A stretch of 64,000 bases of DNA, taken from positions 372,001 to 436,000 of the forward strand of contig NZ_CP068985.1 in the NCBI RefSeq assembly GCF_019397265.1. The letters run 5' to 3'. The position numbers and the translations under genes were made by a program. Under the pieces are notes generated by a model. The model had not been told where the DNA came from. It worked only from the letters and a program-made list of their open reading frames with translations, and ran no database searches. Below are positions 46,885 through 55,733 of the stretch, in pieces. Position 1 is the stretch's first letter; every line of letters begins with the position of its first letter. Source of the DNA: Nonomuraea coxensis DSM 45129 (GTDB lineage Bacteria; Actinomycetota; Actinomycetes; Streptosporangiales; Streptosporangiaceae).

Positions 46885-47795
46885 CGCCCGAACCCCTCCG
46901 GCTGGGCACGCGCCGCAGCCAGCTGGCGACCACCCAGTCCCAGATGGTGGCCGACGGCTACACCGAGCGCACCGGGCGCGCGATCGAGCTCGTCGGGGTG
47001 ACCACGTTCGGCGACGTCACCAAGGCCCATCTGGCGCAGCTCGGCGGCACCGGCGTGTTCGTCAGCGCGCTGCGCGACAAGCTGCTCGACGGCGAGATCG
47101 ACTTCGCCGTGCACTCGCTGAAGGACCTGCCCACCAAGCAGGACCCGCGCTTCGTCCTGGCCGCGCTCCCGGCCCGCCACGACCACCGCGACGCGCTGAT
47201 CGCGCACGCCAAGTTCGCCGACCTGCCGTCCGGCGCGCGCGTCGGCACCGGCTCGCCGCGGCGCGTCGCCATGCTGAGCGCGTTGCGCCCCGATCTCGAG
47301 TACGTCCCGATCCGCGGCAACGCCGACACCCGCATCGCCAAGGTCACCTCCGGCGAGCTGGACGCGGTCGTGCTGGCCACGGCCGGGCTCGACCGGCTCG
47401 GCCGTTCCGCCGAGATCGCCCAGATCTTCGAGGTCGAGGAGCTGCTGCCGGCCCCCGGCCAGGGCGCCCTCGCGGTCGAGTGCCGCGCCGACCTCACCGA
47501 CCTCGTCGCCTTCCTCGGCGTGCTCGACGACCCGCGCACCCGCTCCGCGGTGGCCGCCGAGCGGGCCGTCCTGTCCGCGCTGGAGGCGGGCTGCGCCGCG
47601 CCCGTGGGTGCGTACGCGGTCGATGACGGGCACACTCTGAACCTGACCGCCACGGTCGTCGCGCTCGACGGCCGCGAGGCGGTCCGCAAGTCCACCGCCG
47701 GCTCTCCTTCTGAGGCTGACAGCCTGGGCCGCCGCCTCGCGGCCGAGATGATCTCCGAAGGGGCCGACAGATTGATGGGGGAGCATTCCCATTGA
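46881..47795 (+). CDS. hemC: Hydroxymethylbilane synthase HemC
   Basis: A 304-residue porphobilinogen deaminase joining four porphobilinogens. Motifs: LRLGTRRSQLATTQ, DFAVHSLKDLPT, VGTGSPRRVAML, VPIRGNADTRIAKV, LLPAPGQGALAVECR and the dipyrromethane cofactor Cys in LEAGCAAPVGAY. The GTG start overlaps the hemA stop (GTGA), and its stop overlaps the TTG start of hemD. Confidence 0.97.
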   Translation: MTPEPLRLGTRRSQLATTQSQMVADGYTERTGRAIELVGVTTFGDVTKAHLAQLGGTGVFVSALRDKLLDGEIDFAVHSLKDLPTKQDPRFVLAALPARHDHRDALIAHAKFADLPSGARVGTGSPRRVAMLSALRPDLEYVPIRGNADTRIAKVTSGELDAVVLATAGLDRLGRSAEIAQIFEVEELLPAPGQGALAVECRADLTDLVAFLGVLDDPRTRSAVAAERAVLSALEAGCAAPVGAYAVDDGHTLNLTATVVALDGREAVRKSTAGSPSEADSLGRRLAAEMISEGADRLMGEHSH

Positions 47796-49351
47796 GCTCC
47801 GATAGTCCAATCTCCGGTCTCGTCGCCTTCGTGGGCGCGGGCCCCGGTGACCCCAACCTGCTCACGCTCCGCGGCGCCGAGCTGCTCGGCAAGGCCGACG
47901 TCGTGGTGCTCGGCGAGGAGGCGCACCGCGCGCTGCTGCGCCACGCCCGGGAGGGCGTGCAGGTCGTCGAGGCCGACGACGCGCTGGCGGGCCTCGTCAA
48001 GCGCGCCAAGGACGGCGGGCTCGTGGTGCGCCTGTGCCCCGGCGACCCCATGCTGTTCTCCTCCGTCACGGAGGAGGTCGCGGCCTGCGCGGCGGCGGAG
48101 GTGGACTTCGAGGTCGTGCCCGGCGTCCCGCCCGCGACGGCCGTGCTCACCTACGCGGGCATCCCGCCGGCGACGGCCGTGCCCGAGTTCCGCGTCGTGG
48201 ACGCCGCGCAGGAGCAGGACTGGTCCTCCCACGCCGCCTGCCCCGGCACGCTCGTCATCTACAACGGCATCGCCGAGGCCGTGTCCATCGGCAAGGCCCT
48301 CATCGCCGGCGGCAAGCCCGACACCACGCCTGTCGCGGTCAGCAGCGGCGGCACCACCACCGAGCAGTACACCGTCGTGTCCTCGCTCGGGCGGCTGCAG
48401 GCCGACCTCAAGCACGCCGGGTTCACCGAGCCCGCGCTGATCGTGGTGGGCGAGGCCGTGGGGCTGCGCGACAAGCTGTCGTGGTTCGAGACCAAGCCGC
48501 TGTTCGGCTGGCGGGTGCTGGTGCCCCGCACCAAGGAGCAGTCGCGGAGCCTGTCGGAGCAGCTCATCTCCTACGGCGCGGTGCCCGAGGAGGTGCCGAC
48601 CATCTCGGTCGAGCCGCCGCGCACCCCGCAGCAGATGGACCGCGCCATCAAGGGCCTGGTCACCGGCCGCTACGAGTGGGTGGCCTTCACCAGCGCCAAC
48701 GCCGTCAAGGCGGTGCGCGAGAAGTTCGAGGAGTACGGCCTCGACGCCCGCGCCTTCGCCGGGCTCAAGGTGGCCGCCGTGGGCGAGGCGACCTCGCGGG
48801 CCCTGGTCGAGTTCGGCGTCAAGCCCGACCTGCTGCCCTCGGGCGAGCAGTCGTCCGAGGGGCTGGTGGCCGAGTGGCCGCCGTACGACTCGATGCTCGA
48901 CCCGATCAACCGGGTGCTGCTGCCGCGCGCCGACATCTCGACCGACACGCTGGTGGCCGGGCTGACCGAGCTGGGCTGGGAGTGCGACGACGTCACGGCC
49001 TACCGCACCGTGCGGGCCGCGCCGCCGCCCGCGCCGATCCGTGAGGCGATCAAGGGCGGCGGGTTCGACGCCGTGCTCTTCACCTCCTCCTCCACGGTGC
49101 GCAACCTCGTGGGCATCGCCGGCAAGCCGCACAACGTCACCGTGATCGCGGTCATCGGGCCGCAGACGGCCAAGACCGCCGAGGAGTTCGGGCTCCGGGT
49201 GGACGTCATGGCCGACAAGCCATCCGCCTCCGCGCTGGCCGCCGCCGTGGCCGAGTACGGAGCCAAGCAGCGCCAGGCGGCGCTGGCCGCGGGCGACACG
49301 CCGCGCAGGCCCTCGCAGAACCGCCGCGGCGCGAGAAGGAGAGCCAGATGA
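47792..49351 (+). CDS. hemD: Uroporphyrinogen-III C-methyltransferase / synthase fusion (HemD)
   Basis: A 519-residue bifunctional protein. Residues about 8-245 form a SAM-dependent methyltransferase of the CobA/SUMT type ([47 protein letters not shown]), which diverts uroporphyrinogen III towards siroheme or cobalamin. Residues about 255-500 are uroporphyrinogen-III synthase ([49 protein letters not shown]). The start is TTG, overlapping the hemC stop (TTGA); hemB overlaps its own stop (ATGA). The C-terminal tail is basic and probably disordered. Confidence 0.95.
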   Translation: MSSDSPISGLVAFVGAGPGDPNLLTLRGAELLGKADVVVLGEEAHRALLRHAREGVQVVEADDALAGLVKRAKDGGLVVRLCPGDPMLFSSVTEEVAACAAAEVDFEVVPGVPPATAVLTYAGIPPATAVPEFRVVDAAQEQDWSSHAACPGTLVIYNGIAEAVSIGKALIAGGKPDTTPVAVSSGGTTTEQYTVVSSLGRLQADLKHAGFTEPALIVVGEAVGLRDKLSWFETKPLFGWRVLVPRTKEQSRSLSEQLISYGAVPEEVPTISVEPPRTPQQMDRAIKGLVTGRYEWVAFTSANAVKAVREKFEEYGLDARAFAGLKVAAVGEATSRALVEFGVKPDLLPSGEQSSEGLVAEWPPYDSMLDPINRVLLPRADISTDTLVAGLTELGWECDDVTAYRTVRAAPPPAPIREAIKGGGFDAVLFTSSSTVRNLVGIAGKPHNVTVIAVIGPQTAKTAEEFGLRVDVMADKPSASALAAAVAEYGAKQRQAALAAGDTPRRPSQNRRGARRRAR

Positions 49352-50331
49352 GCGCGCGCTACCCCGTCGCCCGTCCCCGCAGGCTGCGCCGCAATGCCGC
49401 CCTGCGGCGGATGGTGTCGGGCACCCGGCTCGACGCCGCCGACCTGATCCTGCCCGCGTTCGTCAAGGAGGGCATCTCCGAGCCGCAGCCGGTGGCCTCG
49501 ATGCCCGGCGTGTTCCAGCACACCTCCGACTCGCTCCGCAAGGCGGCCCACGAGGCCGCCGAGGCGGGTGTGGGCGGGCTGATCCTGTTCGGCATCCCGG
49601 CGGTCAAGGACGCGCGCGGCTCGGCCGCCGACGACCCCGACGGCGTGCTCCAGAAGGCGCTGCGCGAGGTGACGGCCGAGGTCGGCGACGCGATCGTGGT
49701 CATGGCCGACACGTGCCTCGACGAGTTCACCGACAACGGGCACTGCGGCATCCTGACCCCGTCGGGCGACGTCGACAACGACGCCACGCTGGAGCGTTAC
49801 GCCTCCATCGCGGTGGCCCAGGCCGACGCGGGCTCCCAGATGATCGCGCCGAGCGGCATGATGGACGGCCAGGTGGGCGCCATCCGCGCCGCGCTCGACG
49901 GCGCCGGCCACGCCGACGTGCCGATCCTCGCCTACTCCGCGAAGTACGCCTCCGCCTTCTACGGCCCGTTCCGCGACGCGGCCGAGTGCGCGCCGCAGTT
50001 CGGCGACCGCAGCACCCACCAGCAGGACCCCGCGGGGCCGCTGGAGGAGGCGCTGCGCGAGCTCCGGCTCGACCTGGCCGAGGGCGCGGACGCCGTCATG
50101 GTCAAGCCCGCACTCGCCTACCTCGACATCATCGCCGCCTTCCGCCGCGAGGCGGACGTGCCGGTCGCCGCCTACCAGGTGAGCGGCGAGTACGCGATGG
50201 TCGAGGCGGCCGCGGCCAACGGCTGGGTGGACCGCGAGCGGATGATCATGGAGTCGCTGGTCGCCATCAAGCGGGCCGGCGCCGACCTGATCCTGACCTA
50301 CTGGGCCACCGAGGTGGCGCGCACGCTCTAA
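49348..50331 (+). CDS. hemB: Delta-aminolevulinic acid dehydratase HemB
   Basis: A 327-residue porphobilinogen synthase. The metal-binding stretch is [20 protein letters not shown], with only part of the Cys cluster of zinc enzymes; the active-site Lys residues lie in [18 protein letters not shown] and [11 protein letters not shown], and [12 protein letters not shown] is conserved. It follows hemD in the operon even though it acts earlier in the pathway. The intergenic region after it holds the promoter of the primase-like gene. Confidence 0.97.
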   Translation: MSARYPVARPRRLRRNAALRRMVSGTRLDAADLILPAFVKEGISEPQPVASMPGVFQHTSDSLRKAAHEAAEAGVGGLILFGIPAVKDARGSAADDPDGVLQKALREVTAEVGDAIVVMADTCLDEFTDNGHCGILTPSGDVDNDATLERYASIAVAQADAGSQMIAPSGMMDGQVGAIRAALDGAGHADVPILAYSAKYASAFYGPFRDAAECAPQFGDRSTHQQDPAGPLEEALRELRLDLAEGADAVMVKPALAYLDIIAAFRREADVPVAAYQVSGEYAMVEAAAANGWVDRERMIMESLVAIKRAGADLILTYWATEVARTL

Positions 50332-50463
50332 CCAAGGGGTTTCCCGTCAACTCGTGAGACCTGTGCGTTAGAGTGCGATGACAAGTGCTGGTGTGTCCCG
50401 CGTGAGCGAACGCCCGCCCGGAGCCGGGACCTCTTCAGGCACGGGACTCGACGGGAGACACCG

Positions 50464-51093
50464 ATGGTGGGGGTACCTCTGGCTCGGCGTACCAAAAAGC
50501 GGGCGCGGCCGACGCGCATCGCGACCGTGCTCGACTACGCCGCGATGGGGTGGCCCGTGGTTCCGGGCGCCTATCCGCTGGCCACGGGGCCGCGGGCGTG
50601 CTCGTGCGACCGGCTCGGTTGTCCCGACCCGGGCGCCCATCCGCTCTCCCCGGCCTGGCCGCTGCTCGCCACCACCGACCCCGCGCAGCTCTCCCGCTGG
50701 TGGCAGGCCGAGCCCGAGGCGGGGGTGATCCTGCCCACCGGCCGCGTCTTCGACGTGTTCGACGTGCCTCTCGCCGCCGGTCTCACGGCCCTCACGAGGA
50801 TCGACGAGGCGGGAGCGCGCTCCGGCCCGGTCGCCGCTCAAGGCGACCGGGTCTTGTTCTACGTGGCCACCCGCGGCAACCCCGAGGACGAGGACGAGTG
50901 GTGGTCCTGTCACCTCGACTGCGACCCGGCCGCGATCGACGACTCGCCGGGCCTGCGCTGGCACTGCCGCGACAGCTACGTGCTGGCGCCGCCCTCGCTG
51001 CTGCCCTTCGGCCGGCAGGTCTCCTGGCTGCGGCCCCCTGACGGGCGGCCCCTGCCCGACCCGCTGCGCATCCTGGAGTGGCTGGCCGACTGA
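50464..51093 (+). CDS. Primase/polymerase-like (prim-pol N-terminal) protein, stand-alone
   Basis: A 209-residue protein of the group usually labelled bifunctional DNA primase/polymerase. Typical segments: VLDYAAMGWPVVPGAYPLAT, the Cys-containing CSCDRLGCPDPGAHPL, AQLSRWWQAEPEAGVILPTG and RWHCRDSYVLAPPSLLPFG. The catalytic hhhDhD motif of archaeo-eukaryotic primases reads VFDVFDVP, without a clean DxD pair, and no helicase domain follows. It is probably not an active polymerase. A TAGAGT hexamer (50369-50374) about 90 bp upstream may be its promoter. It sits between hemB and hemL. Confidence 0.75.
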   Translation: MVGVPLARRTKKRARPTRIATVLDYAAMGWPVVPGAYPLATGPRACSCDRLGCPDPGAHPLSPAWPLLATTDPAQLSRWWQAEPEAGVILPTGRVFDVFDVPLAAGLTALTRIDEAGARSGPVAAQGDRVLFYVATRGNPEDEDEWWSCHLDCDPAAIDDSPGLRWHCRDSYVLAPPSLLPFGRQVSWLRPPDGRPLPDPLRILEWLAD

Positions 51094-51128
51094 GCGGACC
51101 CTCGCCCTGGGGCGGCCTCCGTCCCGAC

Positions 51129-51134
51129 TAACCT
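51129..51134 (+). promoter_or_regulatory. -10 element, predicted leaderless promoter
   Basis: TAACCT lies 6 nt before the GTG start of hemL, so hemL is probably transcribed separately from the hemACDB operon. Confidence 0.45.
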
Positions 51135-51140
51135 GGTCGG

Positions 51141-52430
51141 GTGAGCCGCACAGAGAGATCCGAGGACCTGTTCGCCCGTGCCCGCCGGATCGTGCCGGGA
51201 GGCGTCAACTCCCCGGTGCGCGCGTTCGGCGCGGTCGGCGGCACCCCGCGCTTCATGGCCGCCGGCCAGGGCCCCTACATCACCGACGTCGACGGCAACC
51301 GCTACGTCGACCTGGTGTGCTCCTGGGGGCCGATGATCCTCGGCCACCGCCATCCCGCGGTCGTCGAGGCGGTCTCCGGGGCGGTCGCCCACGGCTTCTC
51401 GTACGGCACCGCCACCCCGGGCGAGGTCGAGCTGGCCGAGGAGATCGTCTCCCGGGTGGCGCCGGTGGAGAAGGTGCGGCTGGTCAGCTCCGGCACCGAG
51501 GCGACGATGAGCGCGGTGCGGCTGGCGCGCGGGTTCACCGGGCGGTCCAAGGTGATCAAGTTCGCCGGGTGCTACCACGGGCACGTGGACGCGCTGCTGG
51601 CCTCGGCCGGGTCGGGCGTGGTGACCTTCGGTCTGCCCGACACGCCTGGCGTCACCGGGGCGTCGGCGGCGGACACGATCGTGCTCCCGTACAACGACGT
51701 GGCGGCCGTCGAGGAGGCGTTCGCCCAGGCCGACATCGCCTGCGTGATCACCGAGGCGTGCCCGGCCAACATGGGCGTGGTGCCGCCGCGCGACGGCTTC
51801 AACCAGCGGCTGCGCGAGCTGTGCACGGCCCACGGGGCGCTGCTCATCGTGGACGAGGTGCTGACCGGCTTCCGCGTCTCTGCGGCCGGCTGGTACGGCC
51901 TCGACCCGGTCGAGGCCGACCTCATGACGTTCGGCAAGGTGATGGGGGGCGGGCTGCCGGCGGCGGCGTTCGGCGGACGGGCCGACGTCATGGCCTACCT
52001 GGCGCCTGAGGGGCCGGTCTACCAGGCGGGCACCCTGTCGGGCAATCCGCTGGCCTGCGCCGCGGGCCTGGCGACGCTGCGGGCGCTGGACGCGGCCGCG
52101 TACGCGCGGGTGGACGCCGCGGCCCTCGCGGTGGGCGACGCCGCCGCGGAGGCGCTGGGCAAGGCCGGGGTGCCGCACCGGCTCCAGCGGGCCGGCAGCC
52201 TGTTCTCGATCTTCTTCACCGATGCCGAGGTGACGAACTTCGCCGAGGCGAAGGCCCAGGACACCGCCGCGTTCACCGCGTTCTTCCACGCGATGCTGGA
52301 CCAGGGGGTCTACCTGCCGCCGTCGGCGTACGAGGCGTGGTTCCTGTCGGCCTCCCACGACGACGAGGCGATCGAGCGCGTCACCTCCGCGCTGCCCGCC
52401 GCCGCCGAGGCGGCAGCGGCCGTGCGGTAG
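51141..52430 (+). CDS. hemL: Glutamate-1-semialdehyde 2,1-aminomutase HemL
   Basis: A 429-residue PLP enzyme producing 5-aminolevulinate from the HemA product. Motifs: [63 protein letters not shown], and the PLP Lys in [34 protein letters not shown] is conserved. It completes the C5 branch together with hemA. The GTG start is six bases after TAACCT, suggesting leaderless translation. Confidence 0.97.
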   Translation: MSRTERSEDLFARARRIVPGGVNSPVRAFGAVGGTPRFMAAGQGPYITDVDGNRYVDLVCSWGPMILGHRHPAVVEAVSGAVAHGFSYGTATPGEVELAEEIVSRVAPVEKVRLVSSGTEATMSAVRLARGFTGRSKVIKFAGCYHGHVDALLASAGSGVVTFGLPDTPGVTGASAADTIVLPYNDVAAVEEAFAQADIACVITEACPANMGVVPPRDGFNQRLRELCTAHGALLIVDEVLTGFRVSAAGWYGLDPVEADLMTFGKVMGGGLPAAAFGGRADVMAYLAPEGPVYQAGTLSGNPLACAAGLATLRALDAAAYARVDAAALAVGDAAAEALGKAGVPHRLQRAGSLFSIFFTDAEVTNFAEAKAQDTAAFTAFFHAMLDQGVYLPPSAYEAWFLSASHDDEAIERVTSALPAAAEAAAAVR

Positions 52431-52443
52431 CGCGGCGCCACGC

Positions 52444-52554
52444 TCAGCGGGCGGGCTTCTGGTAGCGGATGCGCTGCTCGCGAGCCTGCTCGGCGAGCTC
52501 CTTCAGGTACGAGGGGCCGGCGGACTGCTGCTTCTTCGACTTGATGATTCTCAT
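52444..52554 (-). CDS. Very small basic protein
   Basis: A 36-residue peptide: MRIIKSKKQQSAGPSYLKEL followed by AEQAREQRIRYQKPAR. It has a basic N terminus, one predicted amphipathic helix and no hydrophobic segment. Codon use is GC-rich at third positions as in its neighbours, supporting coding. It is divergent from the LysR gene, 73 bp between the start codons, and ends 14 bp from the convergent hemL stop. It could be a LysR-controlled small protein; the function is unknown. Confidence 0.55.
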   Translation of the reverse strand: MRIIKSKKQQSAGPSYLKELAEQAREQRIRYQKPAR

Positions 52555-52614
52555 GCATCTATTTTCATCTGCTACACAATCAACCACAAGCGAGACTTTC
52601 TACGCTAAACCCTT

Positions 52615-52620
52615 TAGTCT
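52615..52620 (+). promoter_or_regulatory. -10 element, predicted leaderless promoter
   Basis: TAGTCT lies 7 nt before the ATG of the LysR gene. Confidence 0.45.
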
Positions 52621-52627
52621 GGCTTAC

Positions 52628-53545
52628 ATGTTGGACCTGAACCGCCTCAAGGCTCTGCACGCGGTGCACGTCTACGGCTCGGTCGGCGCGGCGGCGGACG
52701 CGCTCATGGTCACCCCCTCGGCCGTGTCCCAGCAGATCGCCAAGCTGGAGCGCGAGACCGGCGCCCGGCTCATGGAGCGCAACGGCCGCGGCGTGCGGCT
52801 GACCGACGCGGCCGGGCTGCTGGCCGAGCACGCCGAGCGGATCCTCGCCCTGGTCGAGACCGCGGAGGCGGACTTCGAGGCGCTGCGCGGCGAGGTCGTC
52901 GGCCGGCTCAACGTGGCCGCCTTCCCCACCGCCGCCCGCGGCCTCATGCCGCAGGCCCTCGTCGCGCTCCGCGAGCGTCATCCCGACCTGTGGATCCAGC
53001 TCAACGAGCGCGAGCCCGAGCGGGTCGTGCGCGACGTCGCCAGGGGAGAGCTGGACCTCGGCATCGTCCAGGACTGGCTCAACCGGCCCATGGCGCTGCC
53101 CGACGGCCTGTCCAGGGCCACGCTGCTGGACGACATCGCGGACGTGGCAGTGCCCGCGGGGCACCCGCTGGCCGGCTCGCGGGAGATCGAGCTGGCCGCC
53201 CTGCACGGCGAGCGCTGGGTCAGCTCCACGCCCGGCACCGTGTGCCACGACTGGCTCGTGTTCACGCTGCGCAACGCCTCGCTGGAGCCGGAGATCGCCA
53301 GCCTGGCCGACGAGTACCCGACCCAGCTCGCGCTGGTCGCCGCCGGGCTCGGCTGCGCGATCGTGCCGCGGCTCGGCCGCTACGTGCCCGAGGGCGTCGC
53401 CATGGTGCCGATCAGGCCGCGGCAGGCCCGCCGCATCTACGCCGTCTGGCGTGCCGACGCGGCCCGCCGCCCGGCCATCAGAGCCCTGGTCGACACCCTG
53501 ATGGAGGTCAGCAGGGAGCAGGAGAACGCCTGGGCCGTGCGCTGA
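52628..53545 (+). CDS. LysR-family transcriptional regulator
   Basis: A 305-residue regulator. The helix-turn-helix is at the N terminus (LDLNRLKALHAVHVYGSVGA, AADALMVTPSAVSQQIAKLE), followed by the linker helix and a periplasmic-binding-like effector domain (GRLNVAAFPTAARGLMPQAL, GELDLGIVQDWLNRP, GLGCAIVPRLGRYVPEGVAM). LysR regulators usually control a divergent gene; here that is the 36-residue basic protein, while the EamA-like transporter is convergent. The effector is unknown. Confidence 0.92.
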   Translation: MLDLNRLKALHAVHVYGSVGAAADALMVTPSAVSQQIAKLERETGARLMERNGRGVRLTDAAGLLAEHAERILALVETAEADFEALRGEVVGRLNVAAFPTAARGLMPQALVALRERHPDLWIQLNEREPERVVRDVARGELDLGIVQDWLNRPMALPDGLSRATLLDDIADVAVPAGHPLAGSREIELAALHGERWVSSTPGTVCHDWLVFTLRNASLEPEIASLADEYPTQLALVAAGLGCAIVPRLGRYVPEGVAMVPIRPRQARRIYAVWRADAARRPAIRALVDTLMEVSREQENAWAVR

Positions 53546-53549
53546 ACGA

Positions 53550-54407
53550 CTAGCTCAGGGCGATCGCCACGACGCCGCCCAGGATCACCCCCGACGCCAG
53601 CAGCCGGCGCGGGAGATCGCCCTCGGCCAGCAGCCGCCCGCCCAGCACCACGGCGATCAGCACGCTGATCTCCCTCGCGGGCGCGACCACCGTCACCGGC
53701 GCCATCGTGAACGCGACCAGCACCAGCAGGTACGACACGAAGATCAGCACCGCCGCCCAGCCGATCCGCCACCGGTGCGCCCGCCACACCGGCGCGACCA
53801 GCTCCCGCCGGGTCGCCAGCACGACCGGCGCCAGCACCAGCGCCCGCCCGACCTCGCCCAGGTAGATGAGCACGAGCGGCGCGACTCCGAAAGGCCCCAC
53901 CACCTGGGAGTCCCACACCGTGTACCCGGCGATGAACAGGCCGACGACCAGGCCGGGCGCCACCGAGCGCAGGTCCGCGCGGCCCCTGCCCCGGCCCAGC
54001 AGGAACACGCCCACGCCGACCAGCACGATCCCCGCCACGTTGGCCGGCGTCGGCCGCTCGCCCAGGAACAGCACCGCCACCAGGCTCGCCAGCATCGGCC
54101 CCGTGCCGCGCGCCACCGGGTAGACCATGGACAGGTCGCCGATGCCGTACCCGCGCTGGAGCAGCAGGAAGTAGCCCATGTGCAGGGCCGTGCTGCCGCA
54201 GATCACCGCGAGGTCCGTCCAGGACGGCACGCCGCCCGTCACCACCAGGTAGCCGGCGAACAGCGGCGCCCACAGCACCGTGGCGGCCACCGCCACGAGC
54301 CAGACGAAGACGACGCCGTCGGCCTGGGCGGAGCGCTTGCTCAGAAGGTTCCAGGTGGCGTGGGCGAAGGCGGCGACGAGCACGAGGAGCAGGGCCCATG
54401 GACTCAC
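53550..54407 (-). CDS. EamA/DMT-superfamily transporter
   Basis: A 285-residue membrane protein with ten hydrophobic helices and the duplicated EamA arrangement (AHATWNLLSKRSAQADGVVF, VYPVARGTGPMLASLVAVLF, LGERPTPANVAGIVLVGVGV; the second half ends LLASGVILGGVVAIALS). Members move amino acids, nucleotide-sugars or drugs. The start is GTG at 54407. It ends 4 bp from the convergent LysR gene and starts 44 bp from the divergent phosphatase gene. Substrate unassigned. Confidence 0.9.
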   Translation of the reverse strand: MSPWALLLVLVAAFAHATWNLLSKRSAQADGVVFVWLVAVAATVLWAPLFAGYLVVTGGVPSWTDLAVICGSTALHMGYFLLLQRGYGIGDLSMVYPVARGTGPMLASLVAVLFLGERPTPANVAGIVLVGVGVFLLGRGRGRADLRSVAPGLVVGLFIAGYTVWDSQVVGPFGVAPLVLIYLGEVGRALVLAPVVLATRRELVAPVWRAHRWRIGWAAVLIFVSYLLVLVAFTMAPVTVVAPAREISVLIAVVLGGRLLAEGDLPRRLLASGVILGGVVAIALS

Positions 54408-54450
54408 CCGGGGACCCTATCCCGGGGTGAGCCGATAGGCTGTGCCCACC

Positions 54451-55089
54451 ATGGCTGAAACGACCGTCGTCCACCTTCTGCGCCACGGTGAGGTGCACAA
54501 CCCGAAGGGCATCCTCTACGGCAGGCTGCCCGGCTACCACCTGTCCGAGACAGGTCACCTCATGGCCGAGACGGTCGCCAAGGCGGTCGGCGGCCGTGAC
54601 ATCGTCGCCCTCTACAGCTCGCCGCTGGAGCGCGCGCTGGAGACCGCGGCCCCGCTCGCCGCCAAGCTCGGGCTGGAGGTCCGGCAGGACGAGCGCCTCC
54701 TCGAAGCGGGCAACATGCTGGAGGGCCGGCCCGTCGCCCAGGGGGTGGGGCTGTTCCGCGACTGGCGCAACTACCGCTACTTCTGGAACCCGATGCGCCC
54801 GTCCTGGGGCGAGCCCTACCCGGTGATCGTGCGGCGGATGAAGTCGATGATCGACGACGCGCGGGCGGCGGCGCGCGGGCACGAGACCGTGCTCGTCAGC
54901 CACCAGCTGCCGATCTGGTCGATCAGGATGGCGGCCGAGGGCCGCAGGCTCTGGCACGACCCGCGCCGCCGGCAGTGCGCGCTGGCCAGCCTCACGACCC
55001 TCACCTTCGACGGTGACCGGCTCGTCAGCATCGGCTACAGCGAGCCGGCCGGGTCGCTGGACACCGGGCCGTCCGTGCCGGGCGCCTGA
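54451..55089 (+). CDS. Histidine phosphatase family protein
   Basis: A 212-residue phosphoglycerate-mutase-like phosphatase. The RHG motif is VHLLRHGEVHNP at the N terminus, with LYSSPLERALETAAPLAAKL, the Glu-containing DERLLEAGNMLEG and the second His in VLVSHQLPIWSIRM. The substrate is not evident. The ATG at 54451 is preferred to GTG 54442, which abuts a TAGGCT -10-like hexamer (54436-54441). It directly precedes the cytochrome c maturation operon, an arrangement I recall from other actinomycetes, but a dyad separates them. Confidence 0.9.
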   Translation: MAETTVVHLLRHGEVHNPKGILYGRLPGYHLSETGHLMAETVAKAVGGRDIVALYSSPLERALETAAPLAAKLGLEVRQDERLLEAGNMLEGRPVAQGVGLFRDWRNYRYFWNPMRPSWGEPYPVIVRRMKSMIDDARAAARGHETVLVSHQLPIWSIRMAAEGRRLWHDPRRRQCALASLTTLTFDGDRLVSIGYSEPAGSLDTGPSVPGA

Positions 55090-55115
55090 GCCCGATGTCC
55101 GGATCGCCCGGTCCC

Positions 55116-55152
55116 ACCGGTAGAGTTGCAAGCTCTACCGGTTGTAGTACAA
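55116..55152. promoter_or_regulatory. Operator-like dyads upstream of the cytochrome c maturation operon
   Basis: ACCGGTAGAG-N7-CTCTACCGGT (55116-55142) is a perfect 10-bp inverted repeat containing a TAGAGT -10 hexamer in its left arm. It is followed by a second palindrome TTGTA-G-TACAA (55142-55152) that overlaps the ribosome binding site of tlpA. Together they look like repressor sites for the whole operon. Confidence 0.55.
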
Positions 55153-55166
55153 GGAGATCTTCCTCC

Positions 55167-55733
55167 GTGCGCGCCATGCCACTCTCCCTCGTCCTCCTGG
55201 CCCTGCTGGCCGGGGGGTGTGCCGGCAACCAGAGTGGCCAGCCGGAGGCGGGCGACACCCGGTTCGTCGCCGGTGACGGCAAGATGCAGGTGTTCGCCGC
55301 CGCCGACCGCAAGCCCGCCCCGGCCGTCGAGGGCCCGACCCTCGACGGCGGCACCGCCTCGCTGACGGCGCACAAGGGCAAGGTCGTCGTGCTCAACTTC
55401 TGGGCGTCCTGGTGCGGGCCCTGCCGGGCCGAGGCGCCGGTGCTCAAGGAGGTCGCGGCCAAGACCAAGGGCACCGGCGTCGAGTTCGTCGGCGTCGACT
55501 TCAAGGACAGGCAGGCCGACGCGCTCGCCTTCGAGCGCACCGAGCAGCCCGGCTACCCGTCGATCTTCGACCAGCCGGGCAAGGTCGCGCTCGCCTTCCA
55601 GGGCACGGTGCCGCCCGCGGCCATCCCGTCCACGCTGATCATCGACAAGCAGGGCCGCATCGCCGCCCGCGCGCTCGGCGCGGTCAAGTACACCGACCTC
55701 ATGGACACCGTCACCAAGGTCCGCGATGAATGA
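55167..55733 (+). CDS. TlpA/ResA-like thiol-disulfide oxidoreductase lipoprotein
   Basis: A 188-residue extracytoplasmic thioredoxin-like protein. The signal peptide ends in LAGGC, a lipobox. The active site is WASWCGPCRAE, with cis-Pro in AAIPSTLIIDKQG. It reduces apocytochrome c Cys residues before heme attachment, receiving electrons from CcdA encoded next (8-bp overlap). The GTG start has AAGGAG ten bases upstream. First gene of tlpA-ccdA-resB-ccsB. Confidence 0.93.
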   Translation: MRAMPLSLVLLALLAGGCAGNQSGQPEAGDTRFVAGDGKMQVFAAADRKPAPAVEGPTLDGGTASLTAHKGKVVVLNFWASWCGPCRAEAPVLKEVAAKTKGTGVEFVGVDFKDRQADALAFERTEQPGYPSIFDQPGKVALAFQGTVPPAAIPSTLIIDKQGRIAARALGAVKYTDLMDTVTKVRDE

